DNA from: Bidens hawaiensis
Lineage: Eukaryota > Streptophyta > Magnoliopsida > Asterales > Asteraceae
NCBI GenBank assembly: GCA_021521415.1
Contig: JAIQDT010004985.1
Span: 62,001 to 126,000 of the forward strand
Length of the DNA stretch: 64,000 nt
Direction: 5' to 3'
Every line of letters begins with the position of its first letter. Within the stretch, counting starts at the first letter, position 1. A program made the translations under genes and the position numbers. The notes under the pieces are model-generated. The model was given only the letters and a program-made list of their open reading frames with translations. It was not told the DNA's origin and made no database searches. Shown here in pieces: positions 45,962-57,072 of this stretch.

Positions 45962-47215
45962 TGTCACATGCCAACCTAGGGGCGAAATGCCGGGACGTGA
46001 GTTGATTGCTCACAACTCTCAATGTACTATCATGCAATAATAAATGTGACAATATCTATTTAATTTAATTAAATATTCAACTCATTAAACAAACCATAAA
46101 TACAAGTTTAAATCTTAATTATATCTCTCCTAATATAATTCTTCAATAAATCTTCACCAAATCGTGCAACTAGTCAAACAATAACCTGCATATGTGTATA
46201 ACATAGAAAGGATTGTGAACAACACATGTTGAGTGAGTAAAACACCAGTTTAAGACAGTACAATAATATTATATAATAAATAAATAAAGATGCAAACCAT
46301 TCCTGTGAGATAAGCAGTTAAGCCATAGCACATACACAATCAATCAAACCATAAAGAAAGGGCTCAACCAATTCCATATAAATGGACATTGGTTACCAAG
46401 CAAGGACTAAACCGTTGCCATAAGAATGGACATCGGTTGACAAAAATATTTGTATGATCATACTATAAATGAGGAACATCACCAAATGCGTTCAAATAAA
46501 GCAAGTAAGCAAATAACAAGTTAGGCACAAAGTGATATACACACAAGGATTAACAGTTGCGGTTTTGAATACTAGATAATAGATAAATATATAAGATACG
46601 CACATGCCCCAAAATGTAAAATAAGTAAAAAGAGGAGTGATGACTCACCTTTGTAAATAAGCACGAGGCAATGGTTCAATAAGAAAGATAAATGTAGATC
46701 AAGCTATTCGGGTAAACACCGACGAGAAATCCTAAGTAACAAATATTTAAAGAAATAAATTCGAATTGAATGATGGATCCTATAACTCGATAGAGATCCA
46801 AGTTTTTATGATCGGGTATATTCTTACGAAAGTTAAATATTACTAGATTTATTTTATATGTTGTTATACTACCTTCACTTGATAAGTTTATATAAAATAA
46901 TATATCTTTAATTATTTATAAATAAAATACTTAAATAAATAAATATTTATAGTTTTTGAATCCATTATATATAAAGATTGTTTTAAAATAATTATCTTAC
47001 TAAAATACCTTTAATATATAAAATTTCTTTTATTTTAATATTTTAAATAATAAATAGTAGATAATAAATAATAATATATATAATATTTATTTAAAAAGTG
47101 ATCTTTTTATAAAATACTTAAACTTAAACAATTATAATAATGTATAATATACATTTAGTTATTTTTTAAATAAACAATCCTTTTAAACCTTTAATAAAAC
47201 CTTTATCAATCTTTT

Positions 47216-47263
<48 letters not shown>

Positions 47264-48308
47264 AACCAAGATTTGGAAACGAAATTAGTTAAAATGCAGG
47301 TTTTAAAAATATATAGATTTATTATAAGTTTTATAATATTTATGATTTTATAAGATTAACTTAATATTTAATATTATTTTAATTAACCAACAAAGGAATT
47401 AATTCAAAAAAAAATAAGTTGGCTGGCCGAACCCCCACGCGGCTCGTGACTCAACATAACACCAGCCATGCGCGCTGGTGTGTTGGTTGATATTATGATG
47501 AAACAAAAACTAATTAAACAGATATGCGTAAAGCAAATGTAATATATAAACCCTAGAAATCTTAATTCGATAAACCGATAATTGTTTGATCATTTATGAT
47601 TGGGTTCTTGTAAAACAGATCAGGGCGATCATAACCATATAAGTAATTACCTTAAACGATGTTAAATCGTTGATTAATTGACCGATAAAGAGGATGACAG
47701 ACCAAGATCAAGAACACGACTCAAACGCTTATTATACCCAAATTAGTTATGGGTGTTATGATAGCGACGTATTTGTGGTAGTGAAGCCCAATTTAATTGC
47801 ATTAACATCGATTATTATAGACTAAACCCAAAATAGCTAGTCGGTTAGTAATAATATGTAAAATCATATCGAACTTGATCTAATTTCCTAATCCAACGAG
47901 TCGGTGAAGCCGTAAATGGTATTTGAATCATAACCATGATTCAATTTCCAAGTTAAACGCTATAATTACGGTCCAAGAAACATAAACAGGCCACGGTTTA
48001 AGAGATGGATCGGGTAAACGGGCAAGGGTAAGGGCTAATGGGTTAATAATATTATAATTTATCAGGTTTGCTGGTTAGTCCTTGAACTATGGACATGGGT
48101 ACAAAATGAGGTTAAAGTAAGGATAAGGGTTATAATTGTATATAGTTTAAAGTTGATTTATTTATTAAACAAATATTTAACAATAATATTAAAATAATAA
48201 TAAATAACTCGATAAACGTGATATTTCATAGACGAAAATAATCCAAACATAGAAACGGGTCGGTTTATGATTAATAAATATTAATCTAGAAAAACCGGAG
48301 TTGTTACA
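45962..48308 (-). mobile_element. Solo LTR inside the inner MULE
   Basis: Starts TGTCACATGCC and ends GGAGTTGTTACA. The neighbouring 5-base words CAGAT and CCGAC agree at only 3 of 5 positions, so the duplication is worn or the end is slightly off. Carries a (TA)n run at 47219-47259. No ORF. Confidence 0.7.
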
Positions 48309-48793
48309 CCGACTATCTCCCTCTTCCCCCTATTGTTGACAAACGACACCTCTCTCTAGTAATTGTTTCAAACTCTAGAAAAATAAGATATATTTCCTAG
48401 GAGCACTTTATTTTTTATATTTCTTCAAGAACATGTTGTTGAGTGTTGTTTTCATCTCTTGATATTAATTTCATATGCGTTATGTTTTAAGTGGTTAAGA
48501 AAGCACTAGCCTGGCAACAAATAAGTGAGTATCCTAACTTCTTAACAATAGACATTTAAGGAATTATAAAAGCCTATGGACAAAGCTTTGAACTTGAAGA
48601 TAAAAATGGACATATTGGTAATTTTCCCATAATAATAACATGTATCAATAATAATAATAATAATATAATAACATTCTTTTCAAACATTCAAATTCAATTA
48701 TCTTCCGAACCCACCCCTGTCCCCTCCAACCCCCAACCTATAACTTCATCATCTTCCTAACATTCCACCATCATACCACCTGCCACCATCAAC

Positions 48794-48871
48794 CCTAACT
48801 TTTATTACCAAACTACCAACACCAAATGGAGACCTAACTTTTATTACCAAACTACCAACACCAAATGGAGA
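48794..48871. repeat. 39-bp tandem duplication
   Basis: Two copies begin CCTAACTTTTATTACCAAAC and end CAAATGGAGA, with no differences seen. Confidence 0.9.
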
Positions 48872-49482
48872 CGATGACGGCGGTGGTCTTTAAAATCTTT
48901 GGATCCCGACACTCCGGATGATGACGCCGGTGCCCGGTTTCAATTGATTTGTGTGTGAGACATCGGAGACGATGACAGGGGTGATGGAAAGTTGCAGGAG
49001 GTGCTCGATGGTGCTTTTTAGTGGTGTGGGAAAGATGATGGTGGTGCTCGGTGACGGATTTGGTGTGCTCAGTGACGGATCAAATTTATTGATTTAATCC
49101 AATCTAGTTATATATCATTTGGTTGATTTAGAATCATACCCAGTTAGTAAAATGAGAAGAATAACTAGTTCCTCAGAAAATCAATTCTCCGGAAAAATGT
49201 GTATGTATTAAAGGATATATATGAAAGAAGAATTATATTTGATTAATATTCATTGTATATGATTTATTCATCTCTCTTCCTTATTTAGAGTTGTATATGG
49301 TTTACGTTTGTTAATATAACAAGATTTTAAGATTAAAAATATTCATTCAGAAATTCCAAATATCAAAGTCTTTGATGATAATGGTTTTGGAATTGAGAAC
49401 AGGAAACCGTAAATGAAAATTGGGGAAGATGAAGTGTTGAAGGTGGTATTATATATTCATATTCTGTAATAATACCAAAGAG

Positions 49483-49545
49483 TAGCCTAGTTCACATGGT
49501 AGTGTTGAACTAAAGGTTTGGGGTTCGAATCTCGATCTCCATGTT
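49483..49545 (+). other. tRNA-like / SINE-like promoter boxes
   Basis: TAGCCTAGTTCACATGGT (A-box-like, 49483-49500) and GGTTCGAATC (B box, 49522-49531) are spaced as in tRNA genes and tRNA-derived SINEs. A full cloverleaf is not evident, so a SINE fragment is more likely than a tRNA gene. Confidence 0.4.
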
Positions 49546-49768
49546 ATTTTAGCATATTATTTTTATACTGAATGAAAGGTTTAGGGGTAAAATGGTCATT
49601 TCACACTTTCTTTAACGATCAACCACACGGTCAACTCACGACCAGAGTCAAACTAAGCCCGCCCAGAAACAGCAATGATACATATGCTGCAAAATCGGAC
49701 TAAGACATGTAAAGTGCTCCTGCCCGTAAAAGCATAGGGAGGCAAATAAAAAATTTCTCTTTGGATAA

Positions 49769-50468
49769 TTTTCATTACATAACACAAAATTGCTACTAGA
49801 AAAAAAGCTAAATTGTTTTAACTTTTTTTATTAATATTTGTATTATTCTTTATTTCTATGTGCCCAAAAACAAGTATTTCTACTCACGTGTTGAAGGAGA
49901 GTGGGTTATATGATAACATGTTTGAAAGCTATGTGTTTTGCGGATGGTACTCAACGTGCTCGATATAGGTTCGATTCGTTATGTTAAAAGGTTTGTGATA
50001 GAGTTTTATTAACAAAGTGTGGCCCAAAAGTAGAAATGTAAGTTGATAGAAATTCATTCCCAAAGTTGAAAAGCCAAAAAGTAAATATGTAAAACTTAAA
50101 TTGAGTTGTCAAAAAGTAAATATGTGAAACTAAACATGATATGCCAAACAGGGGCGTACCTGGCTTAGGCTACCTCTTAACTTTTCGTCGGTAGTGCAAA
50201 TTTTTATAAGTTTTGATTGATTTTCGTATTTCGCTACCCCTGAAGAAATATAATGTTACCCTTGTTTGTTTAAAGCCGAACCAAACTAAAATCCAAAAGA
50301 TTAAAGCCCGACCAAGTATAAGTCCAAACCAAATAAAGATATTGTTTGTTGTTCCCTATGCTTGGACGCTTGGTTTAAGCCATACATTAAATTTTAACAA
50401 AACAAAGTTTCATTCAGTCGCTATTTCCACCCCATGATGCCCCAACGCCTACTGCCCTCCTTCGGTCA
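49769..50468. other. No gene seen
   Basis: AT-rich; short coding-like stretch near 50430-50470 continues after the solo LTR at 52366, so the LTR split an older sequence. Confidence 0.45.
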
Positions 50469-50473
50469 TCGAA

Positions 50474-52360
50474 TGTAAGGCCCCGATCCCCGTGCCCTAC
50501 TTTGGCGTTGGATTTACTCATAAACACATTTCTAAATATCAATGTTTTTAAAAACTTTTCGTGGAATAATAAAGTCAACCATTCAATACAAAACATACAA
50601 ATCTTGTCTTTAAACATAACATAAGCCATAGTATGAAAACATCATGACAGTTCTTCTTCAAATGCCATCCTCTTCAGATCATGTCATGTGTCTCCCTCAA
50701 GCCAGCTGCTTTAATCTATTCACCTGTGTGCAAACTAAAAGTCAGCTACGCTGATTGAGTTCTAGTTAATTAAGCAACTTACATTACATTCACATAATTC
50801 ATACATTCAGACTTCAGCTTCTTTTATACATACATAAGTATATATATCTTCATTTTAACCTTCTCACTTTCCTTATTTCATACTTTCGTATTTTATCTTA
50901 CTTTACATATTATATGTTATAAAGAGCCTTTCTCCCTATAACCTTTAAGATATTATAAGAGTCTGGACCCTATCCTCTCATATATTATAAGGGTCTGGTC
51001 CCCATCCTCTCATATATTATAAGGTTTTGGTCCCTATCCTCTCAGATATTATAAGGGTTTGGTCCCTCCTTTCCGTTTACTCTTACATTCATACATATAT
51101 TTCTTCATACTATCATTTATACGATTTCATACATCCCCTTCTATATCATTCCTACGTACCTCATACTTTATAAAACATTCATACATACCTTATAAAACAT
51201 TCACATAACATACACTTACCACTTAAGGTAAGTGTATTAACAAATCCATCGAGTATGCACACAGCCCCGAAAACATAATAAGAAAATGGGGCTAGAAACT
51301 CACCTGTAAGCGATTACTTTCTAAATTTACGGTTGTGCCCTTTTTGAGATATGCATGGCTAATTGTGTATCAATTAACAAGCATCACTTAACTACTTCTA
51401 GTTATATCATATTTCTAGGTCTTTCTCATTTTAAACATTACCCTCTTTATTAATTAGTTCCTTGCTCTTGGCGTATACCGTACAACTCCGTATTACATAT
51501 ACACACACACACATATATATAGCATTCGTACATAGTGCTCATACATATTCGTTATATACATATATACAGTGTACACATACATATATGCTACATAGATATA
51601 CGGTGTACCCATACATATACGTTGCATACATACACGTTACATACATATACGGGCATGCATACACGGGCATACATACACGACATTACATATACATATAAGC
51701 TATATACATATACGTTTCAATTACACATATAAGACTTCTTCATCTTATACAACACATATACTTATGCGCTACTCATACTTATATGGCGTGTACTTATACG
51801 TCTGTAGAAGTCCAGTTCAGCTTCTTATTTAGCGTTTTTAGGGTTTTTCTTCGATTCCGGCCCGTCAACCGCTGTTAACCACCATGGTTGGCTGGAGTTT
51901 GATCGTTTATGACTTAGGTAGCTTTGGGGTATCTAGATCTGAGCTAAGGTGGCCCTTAAGCTCGTTTTTGGTTGAGTAAACACCCGAATAAAGCTAGATC
52001 TAGATCCAAACGGCTCATTCGGCATCCCGGGACTGCGGTGTCGGGTTCTAATATGTTGGGGCAGCTGAGATAAATGATATCTTACCTTTGGCTGGTATTG
52101 GATCGTTGAATAGAATAGAGTAAAGAGTGTTTGGCTTAAATGTGTGTTTTTTATGGTGGAGGCTAAGGTGTAGAATGATGGAGATGGAAATGATCTAGGG
52201 TTTAGGGAGGTATTTATACTTCCTAATCCCATGGATCTTAGGCCCATCTTCATCTTAAATCCACAATCCTTTCATCTTTATTATATTATTATTCTTCTAT
52301 TAATTCTTTCGGCGTAAATAATATATTAAATATTATTCATAGAAATTTTGGGATGTTACA
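50474..52360 (-). mobile_element. Solo LTR, 1.9 kb, with 5-bp target duplication
   Basis: Ends TGTAAGGCCCCG and GGGATGTTACA; TCGAA on both sides (50469-50473, 52361-52365). A - strand TATA box AGTATAAATACC near 52209-52222, followed by a CT-rich leader, sets the direction. It carries four 33-bp subrepeats (50930-51066) and a CA/TA-rich cryptic repeat (about 51495-51735). No ORF. Confidence 0.92.
50930..51066. repeat. 33-bp subrepeats in the solo LTR
   Basis: Four units of the form TATAAGGGTCTGGTCCCTAT then CCTCTCATATAT. Inverse to those at 27665-27860. Confidence 0.85.
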
Positions 52361-52365
52361 TCGAA

Positions 52366-53294
52366 CCTCCATGTTGCAGACGAGTAGCCGACGGTCGGTG
52401 CTCCTTAAGTCCCTCTTTCACGGATTAAATTCTACTTGTTCAGTTTTATGTATTTTTCTACTTCTATTTAAAATTATATCTTTTTATTTGTTTATATAAA
52501 TTCTTAATTTGGAATATTTATGGTCAGTTGAATGAATATTTTTCTTAAATTGTGAACTTGTTTTAATTTTTGTTTTCTTCCAAGGCCTCCCCCTCATAAA
52601 CTCAGATGTTTTAAAGGTTTCGTCTTTGTCAATGGACCATCAACCCATTGGTAGTAATTGAATGATTGATTATGGTTTGCGGTTTATTTGGATAATATAA
52701 ATTGGATATTGTTATTGATTAGGGATTTAGGGTTTATGTATAAATTTAAATTAATTATGTGTTTATGTTTTTAAAATTTGCCCCTTCTAAAATCATGGAA
52801 GTTAAAAGATGAAACGTAAAGTCTTATTAGCAATCTGTTTAAACAAAAATTTCAAGAAAATGATGATATCGGTGCAACACCAAGTTAAAAAAAAGCACTA
52901 TTGTGTGAAATATGGTTAAAAAAATAGGTTATTGTATTAAATATGGTAAAAGAAATTCGTTTACATTGTATGAAATACGGCAACAAAAATATTTTTGAAC
53001 GTTACACATGAAATTTAGGTCAAGATTCACCACTAATGTCAAAAAGTATACATGTGAAATTTTTGTGATAAATGTCTAATAAATCAAAGATTTTAACTAA
53101 AGTTGAGATCCAATACCTAACTATTTAAAACTTATGAGGCAAACCAAAAAACCTAACTATTTAAAACTTATGAGACAAACCTCTAACTTATGATGTGACA
53201 AAGTATGCTCATTAATTAAACTATTAAAGAGCATCAAGCATTAGGTGGATAAAAAAATTGAATAAAACGTGAATGGGTAAATACTTCCATGCAT
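52366..53294. other. No gene seen
   Basis: AT-rich sequence with a repeated phrase CCTAACTATTTAAAACTTATGAG (two close copies near 53116 and 53151). Confidence 0.5.
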
Positions 53295-53302
53295 TCTATG
53301 TA

Positions 53303-53418
53303 ATGTTTTCAGACCTGGCCGGGTTGTTAGAAAACAAGGTTTATGTGCGAACTGGATCGGATCTTTTACCAATTCCCGGTCAGACCGGTCGGACCGATCC
53401 GAATTTCAAAACATTGCT
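53303..53418. mobile_element. Small hAT-type MITE
   Basis: Perfect 8-bp flank TCTATGTA (53295-53302, 53419-53426); inverted ends ATGTTTTCAGACC and inverse GCAATGTTTTGAAATTC. Interior has GACCGGTCGGACCG palindromic words. Confidence 0.75.
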
Positions 53419-53658
53419 TCTATGTAATTTACTAACTCAAGAGAATTTTGTATTTTTTTCCTTTTCTTTTAAACTCCTTTATTATTATTATTATTATTAT
53501 TCCTCAATGAGATTAAACCTCACCACTTGAAAATGCAAAGTCTTATCAAACACTTTAATACCATTATACTAAACCTCAATAGATCCTAAGAATTTTGTTA
53601 AAACAAGATATTTCGTTAATTGAAGATAGTTCAACATAGCACTATCCTTATAAACCAA

Positions 53659-54580
53659 GGGTATGTTTAGTTGGAGGTAATGGAAAGAAGGGGGGAATGA
53701 AATAAGAAAATTAATGAAATGGAATGTATAAGAGAATGAAATGGATCATTACTATTCATTTGTCTTGTTTTGTTAACCTATGTGAATGAAATGAATTAAC
53801 AGTTTATATTGTTTAGTATGAAAAAAATTGTAAGAAGGAAATAGTAATAACAAAAACACTCATATCAATTTTTTTTATAAAGAAAAAAAAACTGCTATGG
53901 CAACGATGGTGGTGGTAGCTCTGGCGATGAAAATAGCGGTGGCAGTGGCGACGGTGGTAGTGGTGGCGATCTGGCGGTGGTTGTGGGGGTGGTGGTGGCA
54001 GTGGCGACGGTGATGGTGGTGGTCCGACGGTGGTTGTGGTAGTGGTGGTGGTGGCGTGGGAGACGGTGGTCGAGCGGTGGTACCATTGATAGTGATGGAA
54101 ACGGTAGGGCGACAGCGACGGTGGTGACAGTCCAGGTGGTAGTGGTCATTCAACGACAGTGGTGGTGACGGTTATGGTCAGGCGGCAAGGGTGACAATGG
54201 TTGCGGCGACGATGATGGCGACGGCAGTGGAGGTGGTAGCACTGGTGGCGGCGGTGGTGGAGGTGGTAGCACTGGTGGTGGCAGCGACGGTGGCGGAGAT
54301 GGTGGCAAACACGACGGTGGCGGTTAGGTGGTGGTCGTGGCGATGTTAATGGTGGTGGTGGTTGTTGTTGTTAGGTGGTGGTGTTGTTGAAAAAGTAGGG
54401 TGAATGGGAAATGGGATGAAAAAAGAAAAGAAGGGGGTGTGAATGAATGGTTTTGATGCAATGAGATTCCATGTGTAATGGATGATTCCATTCCATTGAG
54501 CAACTAAACACCATTTTTTTCATTCTCACGTAATGAATTATTCTATTCCTCATATCAATCGTGCGTACCAAACGCTACCC
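53659..54580. mobile_element. MITE-like element with GGT/GGC-rich core
   Basis: Ends GGGTATGTTTAGTTGG and inverse GGGTAGCGTTTGGTACG; both sides contain GGAATGAAAT/ATTCCATTCC words. The core (about 53895-54380) is a run of GGTGGY triplets, unlike the AT-rich arms. Any long ORF there is a by-product of triplet repetition. No sure target duplication. Confidence 0.6.
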
Positions 54581-54734
54581 AAAACTTCCACAATCACAGT
54601 TTATCACATTCTTATATATAACAATTATGATCTTTGGTGTCGATAAGTTACTATCGGGCCACTTGGCGGCACCATATTGGTCAACATTTTTTTTGCTCTA
54701 TGTACCGTAAAGAAAACCGACCAAATATCAAAAT

Positions 54735-55190
54735 TTTTATTTTAGTTCTAGTATCGTAACGAATGTGACGAAAACCAACCGAATTCATGCAGACTCACTG
54801 CATTTTATTTTAATTCCAGTACCGTAACGAATATAAAGAAAATCTACCGAATGCTAATATTGTTGTTTTAGTTTTAGTTCCAGTACTGTAACGAAAGTGA
54901 TGGGAACTGGCCGAATTTGTGTACACTCACCACCTCGATGTCCGGGATCGACATCACTTGGGTCTTCCCAATATCCAAGTTTTACCGATCAACGCCACCC
55001 CATTGGTCCTACTCGATTTTTAATTTTTTGTTTTGTTTTTGGTTTTTAGTACCGGTATCATAATGCACATAACGAAACCAACTAAATTTGCCTCAACTTA
55101 CTACTTCAACGCCAGTGCCTGACAACGCTTGGGTTTATCACCACCCAGGTTTTACCGACATGTCCCGACGCAACGCACAGGGTAAAACAA
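54735..55190. repeat. Degenerate tandem repeat, possibly Helitron-derived
   Basis: Three units with TTCCAGTACCGTAACGAA (near 54756, 54819, 54879) followed by ACCGAATT-type words; closes with GACGCAACGCACAGGGTAAAAC (55167-55188). Related to 41795-42125. Confidence 0.5.
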
Positions 55191-55458
55191 TCATTACTCT
55201 ACAAAATCACTCTTAGATACCATCGTTAATATAAAAATCCATAATCAAAGGATTAACGAGCCTCCCAAATAATGCCTATGAATTAGAAGACTTATTATTT
55301 TGATTGTTCTACGATACTAAAACGTGCATTGTAGAGAAAAACAAGTACATGATCAAATATAACTTTCTGATTGATTTTGTAAGGCTGAAATAATGACGGA
55401 ATATTCAAGTACATAAAAGAAACTTCTAATCTATCTATGATGACAAATTATATGTTGT

Positions 55459-56110
55459 TGAAGAAACACGAAGTTAACCTTATTAAATTTAACCTAATAT
55501 CTTACCTAAGGATGGATTAATATCTAAACCAACTTTCGATAGGTTCAACTACTATGAACGGTAATGACCTGTATAATCGAACACTGTGAGCTCGTAACGA
55601 GAAGGGGAATAGGTGGGGTTGTCTTGTAACCACCCTCCGGCGTGAGAATCAGTATGGTAAGTAGTGATATGTATGTTAGAGAATCAGAGAGTGAATCATT
55701 TTACCGTTGAACCTTGTTATGTATTTATAGCCGAATGGAGGGAGAAGGGTTTGGCCAGCTGTCTCACTCAATGGAACCTTCTATTCTCATCACTGAGCAT
55801 GATACTCATTCCTAATTTGGTTGGATAGTCTAGCGTATTAGATTCTTCCGTCATGGGCAGATATCGCATTGGCCTATCCTTATTGGTCCATCGTGCATTC
55901 ATACTATTACCAGGATTATTGGACAGTGGTTCTCTGCCATATGTTTGTCCAAGGTGAGTCTTCCGTTGTGCTCATTATCTCATATTATTACAAGTATTTC
56001 TTTTGCGAGGGATCTGTGCATTCCCGCGGAAGGTACTCTTTCCGCCGGGGCTCCTTTCGCCTGTAGATGACTTATTGTTTGTGTGGTATGTCTGGTACCT
56101 TACCTTCACA
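55459..56110 (-). repeat. 3' LTR of gypsy element 2
   Basis: Begins TGAAGAAACAC like the LTR at 15751 and ends CTTCACA. It shares the 24-base block (55629-55652) and the - strand TATA box CGGCTATAAATAC (55722-55732) with the element 1 LTR. Confidence 0.82.
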
Positions 56111-56120
56111 AGTCCCCCCA
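56111..56120 (-). other. Polypurine tract of element 2
   Basis: The - strand reads TGGGGGGACT directly before the LTR start TGTGAAGG, as expected for the plus-strand primer of reverse transcription. Confidence 0.7.
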
Positions 56121-57072
56121 GTCCATTGTTTCTTCCGCAGTTTACTATGCAGATGGAATATTGGACTTTGTCTTCTGTTCAGGTTTTTTGATTATGGCGG
56201 TTATTTATGAGGTTACTTATGAGGGTAGCTTCTGAGTTGCCTATCTATATCTAGTTGTAGTGACGTCATCACGCGTATTGGTCTGCTTTACATTTACACC
56301 AGGTGAGTATAACAGTTTTTGCTTGTCGGCGTATTAAATTCTCTGTTTTCGCGCCTCGTGTTCTTTCTCTATTGGCTGTTCAGGTGCTGGATCTCCAGCT
56401 GTCCAACTACCACATTTACTAATGTGGGTATAAATGCGTGATGAATATTCCATTCCATTCATTCTATTTCTTGGTGCCTCCATTCTCTATTGTTTTTCCT
56501 TTCTTTGGATATTGTTATATTGTGCAATTGATTATCTTGACTAGTGTGTCGCTTGGTCCAGAATCATCGCATGTGTTTCTTGGGTTTCCCTTGTTTTACT
56601 GTGGTGGAGCTTTCGGACGAGGCTTCATCCTTGTCAAGTGTCTTTGTTCAAGTTTTCTGAGTGGGTGTTGATGTGTTAGGATATTTCTTTAGGTATACCC
56701 TTCCGCGATACGTGATTGCGGATTGTTCGTTGTGTAATATATCTTTTTTTTTCAAATGGTAATTGGATAGTAACTGGGAATTTTGATGTGGATAAGATTT
56801 TACATCAAGTGAACATGGTGTTTCTGATGTCAGACGACGCCTGTAACAGCCGGGTGTTTTCAACTGTCCGCGCGAGGTGTTGACGCGCCCACTTGGTTTG
56901 GATTTTCTAACTTCCAACGTAACGTGTCATTTTCTCATTGGACCTCCAAAATTCCGGAATTCTCGAATTTAACCCTAACCTCCACCGGCGATTTGTGTAA
57001 ATAGATCACTTGCCTTCTTTCCTTCTCATTCTCATCTTATTCTATTATATTCTTCATACGTTCCATAGTTCG
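56121..57072. other. Region between LTR and antisense gene, element 2
   Basis: No supported ORF. A TATA-like TGTAAATAG near 56994-57003, followed by a pyrimidine-rich leader, lies about 70 bases before the ATG at 57073 and parallels the promoter at 6409. Confidence 0.5.

Larger units (their letters stand above)
45390..48628. mobile_element. MULE, inner, carrying a coding fragment
   Basis: Left end GGGAATATTCCCTAAGTG then TCCATTTTCATCTTCAAG; the inverse of the right end reads GGGAAAATTACCAATATG then TCCATTTTTATCTTCAAG. Flanked by ATAATAATA on both sides (45381-45389, 48629-48637), a 9-bp match in low-complexity DNA. Without the solo LTR it would be about 890 bases. Confidence 0.7.
45160..49759. 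mobile_element. MULE, outer, with about 200-bp inverted repeats
   Basis: Left arm 45160 to about 45340 and right arm about 49560-49759 are inverse (shared words ATTTGCCTCCCT, CCGATTTTGC, GGCGGGCT, GAGTTGACCGTG). The flanks are the perfect 9-bp repeat TTTGGATAA (45151-45159, 49760-49768). No transposase. It contains the inner MULE and a tRNA-like sequence. Confidence 0.85.

Noticed and set aside
49483..49545. A functional tRNA gene
   Set aside because: Boxes are present, but the acceptor and anticodon stems do not pair; listed only as SINE-like.
53875..54153. His/Pro/Thr-rich reading frames on the - strand
   Set aside because: By-product of the GGT/GGC triplet core; no start context or domain.
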